From NCBI RefSeq assembly GCF_900130035.1, contig NZ_FQXQ01000001.1, forward strand, positions 682,001 through 746,000: DNA of 64,000 nucleotides, read 5' to 3'. Under the pieces are notes generated by a model. That model saw nothing but the letters and a program-made list of their open reading frames with translations. It was not told the origin of the DNA and searched no databases. The first letter of the stretch is position 1. Each line of letters begins with the position of its first letter. Positions 29,147-38,277 of this stretch are shown here, in pieces. The DNA comes from Wenyingzhuangia marina. Lineage in GTDB: Bacteria; Bacteroidota; Bacteroidia; Flavobacteriales; Flavobacteriaceae. The translations under genes and the position numbers were made by a program.

Positions 29147-30391
29147 ATGCAAAAAATAGAATTAATGGCTCCTGCCGGGAATTTTGAATCTTTGCAGGCT
29201 GCTTTAGATAATGGTTGTGACTCTATTTATTTTGGGGTAGAACAATTAAATATGCGAGCAAGAGCTTCAGTAAATTTTACGTTAGATGATTTAGAGGAAA
29301 TTTCTAAACGATGTAGAGATAAAAATGTTCGTTCATATTTAACCCTAAACACTATTATTTACGATCATGATTTGTCTATCGTAAAAACATTAATAAAAAA
29401 AGCAAAACAAGCTGATATTACTGCGGTTATTTGTATGGATCAAGCGGTAATTGCTATTGCAAGAGCTGAAGGGATGGAAGTACATATTTCTACCCAAATA
29501 AATATCACAAATATAGAAACGGTTAAATTCTATGCTATGTTTGCTGATACAATTGTGTTGAGTAGAGAGTTAAGTTTACGTCAGGTTAAAAAAATTACTG
29601 AGCAAATAGACAAGGAGCAAATCAAAGGTCCTTCTGGACGATTGGTTGAAATAGAAATTTTTGGTCATGGTGCTTTGTGCATGGCAGTATCTGGTAAATG
29701 TTACATGAGTTTACATTCTGCAAATTCATCAGCAAACAGAGGGGCTTGTAAGCAAAATTGTAGAAAAAAATACACAGTTATAGATCAGGAAACTGGTTTT
29801 GAAATGGAGCTAGATAATGAATATATCATGTCTCCTAAAGATTTGTGTACCATTGATTTTTTAGATGACATTGCAGATGCTGGAATCAAAGTTTTAAAAA
29901 TTGAGGGAAGAGGTAGGGCCCCAGAATATGTTGCCAAAGTAATTAAATGTTACCGTGAAGCTATTGATAGTTTAGAAGCTGGAACTTTTGATAAAGAAAA
30001 AGTAATTTCATGGATGCTAGAACTTGAAAAAGTTTATAACAGAGGTTTTTGGAGCGGATATTATTTGGGACAAAAATTAGGTGAATGGAGTAAAGGGTCT
30101 GGTTCTCATGCTACTCAGAAAAAAGTTTATTTAGGTAAAGGAATGCATTATTTTCCTAAAGCGAATGTAGGTGAGTTTAAAATTGAGGCTTACGATATTA
30201 GTGTTGGAGATACTATTTTAATTACAGGGCCAACTACAGGGGCTAAAGAAATGGAAGTAAAAGAATTATTTGTTGATGAAAAATATGCAGAAAAAGCAAG
30301 TAAAGGAGATTCTTGTACTTTAAAATTAGATTTTAGAATTAGACCATCAGATAAGCTGTATAAAATAGTAGAAAATATAGTAGAAGCATAA
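29147..30391 (+). CDS. trhP: Peptidase U32-family tRNA hydroxylation protein (TrhP/YegQ-like)
   Basis: 414 residues from the ATG at 29147; a GTG at 29144 directly before it is less likely. U32 proteins of the YegQ/TrhP group form ho5U34 from prephenate and carry Fe-S-type cysteines. Visible are the family start ELMAPAGNFESLQAALDNG, YFGVEQLNMRA, and the signature FGHGALCMAVSGKCYMS followed by RGACKQNCRKKY. U32 also includes RlhA and UbiU-like members, so the exact substrate is inferred, supported by the adjacent trhO. Its stop overlaps the ferredoxin ATG by one base. Confidence 0.87.
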   Translation: MQKIELMAPAGNFESLQAALDNGCDSIYFGVEQLNMRARASVNFTLDDLEEISKRCRDKNVRSYLTLNTIIYDHDLSIVKTLIKKAKQADITAVICMDQAVIAIARAEGMEVHISTQINITNIETVKFYAMFADTIVLSRELSLRQVKKITEQIDKEQIKGPSGRLVEIEIFGHGALCMAVSGKCYMSLHSANSSANRGACKQNCRKKYTVIDQETGFEMELDNEYIMSPKDLCTIDFLDDIADAGIKVLKIEGRGRAPEYVAKVIKCYREAIDSLEAGTFDKEKVISWMLELEKVYNRGFWSGYYLGQKLGEWSKGSGSHATQKKVYLGKGMHYFPKANVGEFKIEAYDISVGDTILITGPTTGAKEMEVKELFVDEKYAEKASKGDSCTLKLDFRIRPSDKLYKIVENIVEA

Positions 30392-30621
30392 TGGTAGTAA
30401 TTACTTTACAGCGTAACAAATGTATTGGGTGTAACTATTGTGTGGAATTGGCTCCAGGTCAATTCCAAATGTCTAAAAAAGATGGTAAATCTGTGCTGTT
30501 ACATGCTCAGGATAAAAAAGGTTTTTATACGCTAAAATCTCCTGATGAAACCATTTTTGAAGCTGCAATGGAGGCAAAAAAAGCATGTCCTGTTAAAATT
30601 ATACAGGTAAAACAAATGTAG
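30391..30621 (+). CDS. Small 4Fe-4S ferredoxin
   Basis: 76 residues with CIGCNYC (Cys11, 14, 17) and a C-terminal ACP (Cys near 67), the ligands for a single 4Fe-4S cluster. It overlaps the stop of the U32-family gene by 1 bp (TAATG), so it is translationally coupled. It may supply electrons to, or be functionally linked with, the tRNA-modifying U32 protein; that is inference from position. Confidence 0.9.
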   Translation: MVVITLQRNKCIGCNYCVELAPGQFQMSKKDGKSVLLHAQDKKGFYTLKSPDETIFEAAMEAKKACPVKIIQVKQM

Positions 30622-30758
30622 AATACGATAGTAGTAGATTAACTTTACTTTCTGTTAGAATAATTCTATCTTTAAAAATTGATAACAAAATGAACGTTGA
30701 AGTTGGTTTTGTTTTAATTATGAATCTTACACATAGTGTGAAATAATATATAAAATAT

Positions 30759-32348
30759 ATGAGCTGTACTAGTTGCTCAACTAAAGACGGTGGTGTACCA
30801 AATGGGTGCAAAAGTAACGGAAGTTGCGGTACTGGAAGTTGTGATAAGTTAACAGTTTTTGATTGGCTTTCTAATATGGAATTGCCTACAGGTCAAAAAC
30901 CATTTGATATTGTTGAAGTTCGTTTTAAAAACGGACGTAAACACTTTTATAAAAACGAGAAAAATTTTCAGCTAACCATTGGTGAAGTAGTGGCGGTAGA
31001 AGGAAATCCGGGTCACGATATAGGAACAGTTTCTTTAACAGGAGAATTGGTTAAAATTCAAATGAAAAAGAAAAAAGTAGCTACAGATAGCGAAGAAGTA
31101 AAGAAAATTTATAGAAAAGCTACTTTAAAGGATATCGAAACTTGGGAAACAGCTAGAAATAGGGAAGTTGAAACTCAAAAAAGAGGAAGAGAAATCATTA
31201 TTAGGTTAGGTCTTAAAATGAAACTTTCTGATGTTGAATATCAAGGAGATGGGAATAAAGCTACTTTTTACTACACTGCAGATGATCGTGTAGATTTCCG
31301 TCAGTTGATTAGAGAATTGGCTTCGGCATTTTCTATTCGAGTAGAAATGAAACAAGTAGGTTTACGTCAAGAAGCAGCTCGTTTAGGTGGTGTAGGTTCT
31401 TGCGGTAGAGAGCTTTGTTGTTCTACTTGGTTAACAGATTTTAGAAAAGTAAATACTGCGGCAGCTAGATATCAACAACTTTCTTTAAATCCTCAAAAAC
31501 TTGCTGGTCAATGTGGTAAGTTAAAATGTTGTTTAAATTATGAGTTAGATACTTATTTGGATGCTTTAAAAGGGTTTCCATCTCAAAGTGTGATGCTAAA
31601 AACCGTAAAAGGATTGGCTACGTTTGTAAAAATGGACATTTTTAAAGAAACACTCTGGTATACTTATAAAGATGATAAATCTAAATGGTTTAAGCTTACT
31701 TTAGAGCAAGTTCAAGAAATTTTAGAAGAAAATAAGCAAGGAAATACTGTTGATGGTCTTGAGGAATATGATGCAGAAAACATTGAAGATACAAAAGTAG
31801 ATTTTGAAAATGTTGTAGGACAAGATAGTTTAACTCGTTTTGATGAGCCTAAGCAAAAATCTAAACGTAGAAAAAACAATCGTTCTAGAAATAAACAGGG
31901 GAACAACCATCAGTCTAAGTCAAACACCCCAAATACAAATTCTACAGAAAGAAAACCAAATAAACCATCTGTAAGAAAATCAAATCAAAGACCAAAACAA
32001 AATGTTAATAATACTGTTGGTGGTCCAGAAGAAACAGCTAATAAACCTGTTTCAAAAAAGCCCAACAACCGTAGACGCAACAATGCTAACAAACCTCAAG
32101 GAGAAAAGCCCAATTCAGTTTCAAAAGTTGAAGGAAATACCAATACAGAAACCAATCAACCTAACAAACCAAGGCCTAAAAGAAAACCTCAGAGAAAGAA
32201 GCCACAAGCTGATGGAAGTGCTCCAAATCAGTCGGTAGATAATGCTGTAAAGTCAAATGAAGGGGCTCCAAATACCAATAAACCAAAACGTAGAAATAAC
32301 AGAAAAAGACCTAATAAACCAAATAATGGGCCTGCAAAGAGTGAATAA
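30759..32348 (+). CDS. ricT: PSP1/RicT-family protein with a basic low-complexity tail
   Basis: 529 residues. The PSP1 core (~30-330) contains VEVRFKNGRKHFY, VAVEGNPGHDIGTVSLTGE and the conserved cysteines of VGSCGRELCCSTW and AGQCGKLKCCLNYE, which in Bacillus RicT help hold an Fe-S cluster in a complex acting on RNA maturation and signalling. A cysteine-rich N terminus (CTSCSTKDGG ... CGTGSC) precedes it. The last ~170 residues are a Lys/Arg/Asn/Pro-rich disordered tail that could bind nucleic acid. gldH overlaps its 3' end by 8 bp, a familiar flavobacterial pairing. Confidence 0.9.
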   Translation: MSCTSCSTKDGGVPNGCKSNGSCGTGSCDKLTVFDWLSNMELPTGQKPFDIVEVRFKNGRKHFYKNEKNFQLTIGEVVAVEGNPGHDIGTVSLTGELVKIQMKKKKVATDSEEVKKIYRKATLKDIETWETARNREVETQKRGREIIIRLGLKMKLSDVEYQGDGNKATFYYTADDRVDFRQLIRELASAFSIRVEMKQVGLRQEAARLGGVGSCGRELCCSTWLTDFRKVNTAAARYQQLSLNPQKLAGQCGKLKCCLNYELDTYLDALKGFPSQSVMLKTVKGLATFVKMDIFKETLWYTYKDDKSKWFKLTLEQVQEILEENKQGNTVDGLEEYDAENIEDTKVDFENVVGQDSLTRFDEPKQKSKRRKNNRSRNKQGNNHQSKSNTPNTNSTERKPNKPSVRKSNQRPKQNVNNTVGGPEETANKPVSKKPNNRRRNNANKPQGEKPNSVSKVEGNTNTETNQPNKPRPKRKPQRKKPQADGSAPNQSVDNAVKSNEGAPNTNKPKRRNNRKRPNKPNNGPAKSE

Positions 32349-32823
32349 AATTATTTATTTCATATTTGTTTTTCTTTGTATTTCTTGTGATTCTGATAAG
32401 AAATACGATACCTACCAAGCTATGGATAATAGTGTTTGGAGGTTGGAGGAACCTGTTGTTTTTGAAGTTGATATTGAAGATACCAATTCACAACAAAATG
32501 TGTTTTTAAACGTTCGTACAGATACTGACTATCCATATAGAAATTTATATGTTATTAGTAAAATGACATTGCCTAATGGAGCTATTTTACAAGATACCTT
32601 AGAGTATGAAATGGCTGATGCTTTTGGAAATTGGTTAGGAGATGGGATGACAGATGTAAAAGATAATAAGCTTTATTATTTAGAAAAATATAAGTTTACT
32701 AAAAAGGGAACTTATAGGTTTGAGTTCTATCAAGCGATGAGAAAAAGAGGTGAAATAGAAGGAGTTCAAGAGTTAAATGGGGTTACAGATGTTGGCCTTA
32801 GAATAGAAAAAATACAAGATTAA
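32341..32823 (+). CDS. gldH: Gliding motility lipoprotein GldH
   Basis: 160 residues from the GTG at 32341. This start gives a lipoprotein signal with the lipobox CISC (Cys16); the frame is open further upstream, but that part is out-of-frame ricT coding sequence. The remainder (YQAMDNSVWRLEEPVVFEV, GNWLGDGMTDVKDNKL) is typical of GldH, needed for gliding and stability of the Gld/Spr machinery. Location between ricT and a class A PBP supports the call. Confidence 0.9.
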   Translation: MNKIIYFIFVFLCISCDSDKKYDTYQAMDNSVWRLEEPVVFEVDIEDTNSQQNVFLNVRTDTDYPYRNLYVISKMTLPNGAILQDTLEYEMADAFGNWLGDGMTDVKDNKLYYLEKYKFTKKGTYRFEFYQAMRKRGEIEGVQELNGVTDVGLRIEKIQD

Positions 32824-32834
32824 TATTTATAGTA

Positions 32835-35126
32835 ATGGATAAGAAAAAAGCAGCAAAACCGAATTACACTTTTTATTTAAAAGTATTTTGGGCCTTGTTT
32901 TCATTTTCTGTGCTAAGTGTATTTGCCATTTTTTTATTGGTAAGTATGGGAGCTTTTGGAAAATTGCCAACGTTTAAGGAATTAGAAAGTCCTGAAAAAA
33001 ACTTTGCTTCAGAAATTATATCATCTGATGGAGTTACCCTAGGGAAATATTTTAGAGAAAACAGAACTCCAGTAAGTTATGATGAATTGCCACAAGAGTT
33101 GGTAGATGCTTTGGTAGCAACAGAAGATGAACGTTTTTATGAACATTCAGGTATTGATTTCTTTAGTTTGGCCAGAGCCATTGCTAAATTAGGGCAAGAT
33201 GGAGGAGGAAGTACCATTACTCAACAACTAGCAAAACAACTTTTTACAGAAAATTACGGGACTAGAAATATTGTAAAACGTATTGCCCAAAAGTTAAAAG
33301 AATGGGTAATTGCAGTGAAGTTAGAAAAACAATACACTAAAGATGAGATTATTACGATGTACTTGAACAAGTATGATTTCTTGTATAATGCTATTGGAAT
33401 TCGCTCTGCATCTAGAATATATTTTAACAAAGAGCCTATAGATTTAAATATTGAAGAATCTGCTATTTTGGTGGGGATGGCTAAAAATCCATCTTTATAC
33501 AATCCTAAAAGATTTCCAGAAAATGCTCTTAGAAGAAGAGCTACTGTTTTTGGGCAATTAGAAAGAAATGGATTTATTACCGAAACTGAAAAAGATTCTT
33601 TAAACGCTCTGCCTATAGAAATAGACTATAATCCAGAAGGACACAGTGATGGACATGCAACATATTTTAGAGAATACTTAAGAGATTATTTAAAAACATG
33701 GATTAAAAATCACCCGAAACCAGATGGAACTCATTATGATTTATATTCAGATGGTTTAAAAATTTATGTGACTTTAGATTCAAGAATGCAAAAATATGCA
33801 GAGCAGGCTGTAGATGAACATATGTCTAATTTGCAACGTATTTTCTTTAAAGAACAAAAACGCAATAAAACGGCACCATTCTATGATTTAGATAAATCAG
33901 AAATAGACAGAACTATGTGGAATGCAGTTCGTACCACTGACAGATATAGAACTTTAAACACTAAAGGATTAAGTAAAAAAGAAATCCTACAGAATTTTAA
34001 GAAAAAGAGAAAGATGAATGTCTTTGATTGGAAAAAAGGAAGTAAAGACACCCTATTGTCTCCGTATGATTCTATCAAATATTATAAAACATTTTTACAT
34101 TCTGGTTTATTGGCTTTAGAGCCTCAAACAGGTCATATTAAAGCTTGGGTAGGAGGAATTAATCACAAGTATTTTAAATACGATCATGTGAAGCAAGGAA
34201 AAAGACAAGTGGGGTCTACTTTTAAACCATTTGTTTATGCATCTGCTATCAATCAGTTTAGAATTTCTCCTTGTGAAAAATATCCAAATACACCTTTTAC
34301 CATTCCACAAGGAAAATATGGTTTGTTAGAAGATTGGACACCTAAAAATGCAGGTGATGAATACGGTGGAGAATTAACCTTAAAACAAGCTTTGGCAAAA
34401 TCTATCAACGTAATTACGGCAAGAATGATAGATAGAGTTGGACCATCTACCGTAGTGCAATTGGCAAAAAAATCTGGAATTACTTCTGATATTCCTGCTT
34501 ACCCATCAATTGCTCTAGGAACTGTTGATGCAAGTTTGTATGATATGGTAGGTGCTTATGCCATGTTTGCTAACAAAGGATTTAGAGTACACCAAACCAT
34601 GGTGATGAGAATTGAAGATAAAAACGGAAGTGTATTACAACGTTTTGTGCCAGAATCTGAAGAAGTAATGAGCGAAGAGGCTGCTTATGCGGTGTTAGAT
34701 TTATTAAAAGGAGTGACTATGGAAGGTTCGGGAGTTCGTTTAAGAGGTAAATGGGGAAAATATCCAGAAAATGTTGCTACGGGATATCCATATGAATTTA
34801 CCAACCCAATTGCGGGAAAAACAGGAACCACACAAAATCAATCTGATGGTTGGTTTATGGGAGTAGTCCCTAACTTGGCTGTGGGTGTTTGGACAGGAGC
34901 TGATGAAAGAGCTACGCACTTTAAAGGAATCACTTTTGGTCAAGGGGCTAGTATGTCTCTACCAACATGGGCATTGTTTATGAAAAAATGTTATGCTGAT
35001 GAAACTTTAACAATTAGTCAAGAAGATTTTGAGCAGCCAGAGAATTTTGGCATCGCAATTGATTGTGGTTCTGATGACGATAAAGTTGATGAAACTTCTT
35101 TAATAGAAACCAATCCTGATTTTTAA
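32835..35126 (+). CDS. Class A penicillin-binding protein (PBP1A-like)
   Basis: 763 residues, a bifunctional peptidoglycan synthase. One N-terminal membrane anchor (~15-38), a GT51 glycosyltransferase domain with ATEDERFYEHSGIDF (catalytic Glu near 93) and GGSTITQQLAKQLF, and a transpeptidase domain with the SxxK motif in GSTFKP (Ser ~461), SIN near 520 and KTGT near 660. All catalytic motifs are intact. It starts 11 bp after gldH; xth follows after 9 bp. Confidence 0.95.
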   Translation: MDKKKAAKPNYTFYLKVFWALFSFSVLSVFAIFLLVSMGAFGKLPTFKELESPEKNFASEIISSDGVTLGKYFRENRTPVSYDELPQELVDALVATEDERFYEHSGIDFFSLARAIAKLGQDGGGSTITQQLAKQLFTENYGTRNIVKRIAQKLKEWVIAVKLEKQYTKDEIITMYLNKYDFLYNAIGIRSASRIYFNKEPIDLNIEESAILVGMAKNPSLYNPKRFPENALRRRATVFGQLERNGFITETEKDSLNALPIEIDYNPEGHSDGHATYFREYLRDYLKTWIKNHPKPDGTHYDLYSDGLKIYVTLDSRMQKYAEQAVDEHMSNLQRIFFKEQKRNKTAPFYDLDKSEIDRTMWNAVRTTDRYRTLNTKGLSKKEILQNFKKKRKMNVFDWKKGSKDTLLSPYDSIKYYKTFLHSGLLALEPQTGHIKAWVGGINHKYFKYDHVKQGKRQVGSTFKPFVYASAINQFRISPCEKYPNTPFTIPQGKYGLLEDWTPKNAGDEYGGELTLKQALAKSINVITARMIDRVGPSTVVQLAKKSGITSDIPAYPSIALGTVDASLYDMVGAYAMFANKGFRVHQTMVMRIEDKNGSVLQRFVPESEEVMSEEAAYAVLDLLKGVTMEGSGVRLRGKWGKYPENVATGYPYEFTNPIAGKTGTTQNQSDGWFMGVVPNLAVGVWTGADERATHFKGITFGQGASMSLPTWALFMKKCYADETLTISQEDFEQPENFGIAIDCGSDDDKVDETSLIETNPDF

Positions 35127-35135
35127 AATAAGTAT

Positions 35136-35900
35136 ATGAAGATTATTTCTTACAATGTAAATGGTATTAGAGCAGCCATTAAAAAAGGTTTTTTAGAATG
35201 GTTAAAAGCTGCAAATCCAGATATTATTTGTTTGCAAGAAACCAAAGCTCATAAAGAACAATTAGATATTTCTGAGTTTGAAAAAATAGGATATAAATAT
35301 AATTATTGGTTTTCTGCACAGAAAAAAGGATACAGTAGTGTGGCAGTCTTATGTAAAGAGGAGCCAAAACATGTTGAATACGGAACAGGGATTGAAAGCA
35401 TGGATTTTGAAGGTAGAAATTTACGTGTAGATTATGATGCTTTTTCTGTAATGAGTCTGTACTTACCTTCTGGAACGAATGATGATCGTTTAGATTTTAA
35501 ACTCAACTATATGGATGAGTTTTTAGATTATGTAACTGAACTTCGTAAAGAAATTCCGAATTTAATTATTTGTGGAGATTATAATATTTGTCACGAAGAA
35601 ATAGATATTCATAATCCTAAACAAAATAAGAATACTTCAGGATTTTTACCAGTAGAACGTGAATGGTTAACCAAATTCATCAATACGGGGTTTATAGATA
35701 GTTTCAGGCATCTTAATAAAGATCCCCATCATTATTCTTGGTGGAGTTACAGAGCCAATGCTAGGAATAATAATAAGGGTTGGAGAATAGATTATCATAT
35801 GGTAACAGCTGATATGAAAGATAGAATTGAAAGAGCTTATATTTTACCAGAAGCCAAACACTCAGATCATTGTCCAATAGTTGTAGAAATATCAAAATAA
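35136..35900 (+). CDS. xth: Exodeoxyribonuclease III
   Basis: 254 residues of the ExoIII/AP-endonuclease family: SYNVNGIRAA, CLQETKAH, GDYNICHEEIDIHNP, WWSYRANARNNNKGWRIDY and a final HSDHCPI. It cuts DNA 5' to abasic sites and digests 3' ends. All catalytic motifs are present. Encoded between the PBP and the OmpA-like gene with short gaps. Confidence 0.96.
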   Translation: MKIISYNVNGIRAAIKKGFLEWLKAANPDIICLQETKAHKEQLDISEFEKIGYKYNYWFSAQKKGYSSVAVLCKEEPKHVEYGTGIESMDFEGRNLRVDYDAFSVMSLYLPSGTNDDRLDFKLNYMDEFLDYVTELRKEIPNLIICGDYNICHEEIDIHNPKQNKNTSGFLPVEREWLTKFINTGFIDSFRHLNKDPHHYSWWSYRANARNNNKGWRIDYHMVTADMKDRIERAYILPEAKHSDHCPIVVEISK

Positions 35901-35913
35901 GAGAACAAATCAC

Positions 35914-36864
35914 ATGAAAAAATTAGTTTATTCAATATTTACGGTAGCATTATTAACCAGTTGTGTTACCAAACAAAGGTTTACAGAATTATCTGATAGG
36001 TATGATGAGTTAGCGGATACCAATGCTGATTTAATTGCTAAAAATGATAAATTAATTAAAGAAGAAAATTCTTTAAATAAGCAGTTAAAAGACCTACAAA
36101 ATCTGAATTCAGACTATATTAATCAGGCTAAAATATTAAATAAAGAGATTGAGGCATCTTTAAGTAAATATAAAAAATTACAAGATTCATACGATGCTTT
36201 GGCTTCAAATAGTTCTTCTACTATTAACGCTAAAGCCAAAGAGAACCAAAAATTATTATCAGAGTTAGAAGAAAAAGAAACGGCATTGTTTGAGAAAGAA
36301 GCAAATTTGGCTAAGCTAACAGCTGCTTTAGATGCTCGATCTAAACGTATTCAAGATTTAGAAGCTTTAATAGCAAGTAAAGAAGCAGCAATGCAAGAAT
36401 TAAAAAGTGCTATTAGTAATGCTTTAAAAGGATTTGAAGGAAAGGGACTAACAGTAGAGCAAAGAGATGGGAAAGTATATGTTTCTATGGAGAACAAATT
36501 GTTGTTTGGTTCTGGACAGTGGGCAGTAGGTGCTAATGGAAAATCTGCAGTAGTAGAATTGGCAAAAGTATTGGTTCAAAACCCTACCATTGATGTGTTA
36601 ATTGAAGGTCATACAGACGATGATCCATATAGAACAGGTGGAGTTATTCAAGATAACTGGGATTTATCTGTAAAAAGAGCAACTGCTATTGTAAGAATTT
36701 TACAAGAAAACAGCGTGTCTCCAAAGCAAATTACTGCAGCAGGACACGGTGAATATGTTCCTGTAGCTCCAAATACAACTCCAGAAGGAAAGGCAAAAAA
36801 TAGAAGAATTGAAATTATTTTGTCTCCAAATTTAGACGAAGTAACCAAATTATTGAATGAATAG
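35914..36864 (+). CDS. OmpA-family lipoprotein with a long coiled coil (first copy)
   Basis: 316 residues: lipobox LTSC (Cys17), a heptad-rich coiled coil (~20-165) and a C-terminal OmpA-like peptidoglycan-binding domain (~175-305; LLFGSGQWAV, LIEGHTDDDPYR, NRRIEIILSP). Likely tethers the outer membrane to the wall. It overlaps the following transglycosylase gene by 8 bp (ATGAATAG), tying two wall-related products. Paralogous to the protein at 42065. Confidence 0.9.
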   Translation: MKKLVYSIFTVALLTSCVTKQRFTELSDRYDELADTNADLIAKNDKLIKEENSLNKQLKDLQNLNSDYINQAKILNKEIEASLSKYKKLQDSYDALASNSSSTINAKAKENQKLLSELEEKETALFEKEANLAKLTAALDARSKRIQDLEALIASKEAAMQELKSAISNALKGFEGKGLTVEQRDGKVYVSMENKLLFGSGQWAVGANGKSAVVELAKVLVQNPTIDVLIEGHTDDDPYRTGGVIQDNWDLSVKRATAIVRILQENSVSPKQITAAGHGEYVPVAPNTTPEGKAKNRRIEIILSPNLDEVTKLLNE

Positions 36865-38200
36865 CGTTTTGAATTATAAGAAGATTAGGTTAGGTGCGGT
36901 ATTATTTTTTATAGGAATTTCTTTATACGCTCAAGAACAAAAAGATAGTATTCAGAGTCAAGTAAAATTAGAAATATCTACAGAAGATTTAAAACTTGAA
37001 TCGGCTGTTTATGTAAATGATACTATTGATGCTAAGGAATTAGCTAAAATAGATAGTTTGTGGATAGAAAATGTATATAGATCATCAATAATAGATGAGG
37101 TATTTACAGATTTAAATCCAGAGGATGGAGAAGAGTTTGTTGTTTGGGATGATTTGCCTACGGATACTTTAAAAAAACGTTTGGCTGTAATCAATTCTAA
37201 AACTCCTTTTCATTTAGAATATAACCCCGAGCTAGAAAGGGTCATCAAAAGTTACTTAAAATATAGAAGAAAGTACTACCCTGATATGATGGCTAGAGCA
37301 GAATATTACTTTCCTTTATTTGAAGCTCAATTGGCTAAATATGAAATCCCCTTAGAAATTAAATACTTGGCAATTGTAGAATCAGCTTTAAAACCAAGAG
37401 CAAAATCTAGAGTAGGAGCAACAGGTTTGTGGCAGTTTATGTATCAAACAGGTAAAATGTACGATTTAAAGGTGAGTTCGTATGTTGACGAAAGGCAAGA
37501 TCCTGTAAAAGCAACCAAAGCTGCTTGTAAATATTTAGAGCAATTATATCATAGTTTTAATGACTGGGATTTGGCTTTGGCAGCTTATAATTCTGGACCA
37601 GGAAATGTTTCAAAAGCTATTAGAAGATCTGGAAACAGAACCAATTATTGGAATATTAGACCTTATTTACCAAAGGAGACTTCAGACTATTTACCTGCTT
37701 TTTATGCAACCATGTATATTTTTGAATATGCAAAAGAACATCGCATACATAAAGAGGAGCCACGTATTCATCGTTTTGATATTGATAGTATTCAGGTAAA
37801 ACAATTGTTGACTTTTCAGCAAATACATGATAAAGTCGGGACGGATATTGAGATGTTGGAGTTTTTAAATCCATCTTATAAATTAAATATTGTTCCTTAT
37901 ATAAAGGGAAGAAATTATAAACTGGTGCTACCATTAAAAGATGCTTTAGCTTTTGTAGATAAAGAAGGTGAGATTTATGAATACGCCACAGCGCAGGCAA
38001 ATGAAAGAGAAAAACCGTTGCCTAAATATTTTGAAATGAGTCAACGTATTCGTTACAAAGTAAAATCAGGAGATTATTTAGGTTTAATTGCGGAAAGACA
38101 TGGAGTGTATGTAAGAGACCTTAAAAAATGGAATAATTTAACATCTACCAATTTAAAAATAGGTCAGAGATTAACTATTTATCCAAAGAGAATCAACTAA
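36857..38200 (+). CDS. Lytic transglycosylase with LysM domain (MltD-like)
   Basis: 447 residues with a signal peptide (ends SLYAQ, ~25), a region of unknown fold, an SLT domain (~155-300) with catalytic Glu in YLAIVESALKP, then GATGLWQFM and ALAAYNSGPGNV, and one LysM repeat at the C terminus (YKVKSGDYLGLIAERHGV). It cleaves glycan strands with formation of 1,6-anhydromuramic ends. Its start overlaps the OmpA-like gene. Confidence 0.92.
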   Translation: MNSVLNYKKIRLGAVLFFIGISLYAQEQKDSIQSQVKLEISTEDLKLESAVYVNDTIDAKELAKIDSLWIENVYRSSIIDEVFTDLNPEDGEEFVVWDDLPTDTLKKRLAVINSKTPFHLEYNPELERVIKSYLKYRRKYYPDMMARAEYYFPLFEAQLAKYEIPLEIKYLAIVESALKPRAKSRVGATGLWQFMYQTGKMYDLKVSSYVDERQDPVKATKAACKYLEQLYHSFNDWDLALAAYNSGPGNVSKAIRRSGNRTNYWNIRPYLPKETSDYLPAFYATMYIFEYAKEHRIHKEEPRIHRFDIDSIQVKQLLTFQQIHDKVGTDIEMLEFLNPSYKLNIVPYIKGRNYKLVLPLKDALAFVDKEGEIYEYATAQANEREKPLPKYFEMSQRIRYKVKSGDYLGLIAERHGVYVRDLKKWNNLTSTNLKIGQRLTIYPKRIN

Positions 38201-38277
38201 TACTTTACCCTTAACAAACTTGGAACAATCTTTGGGGGATTTACTTTAAAGCTTTATAAATATTAAAACAAACTATC

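Noticed and set aside
30656-30668. Palindrome TAGAATAATTCTA before ricT
   Set aside because: Short, AT-rich and single-copy here; not enough to call an operator.
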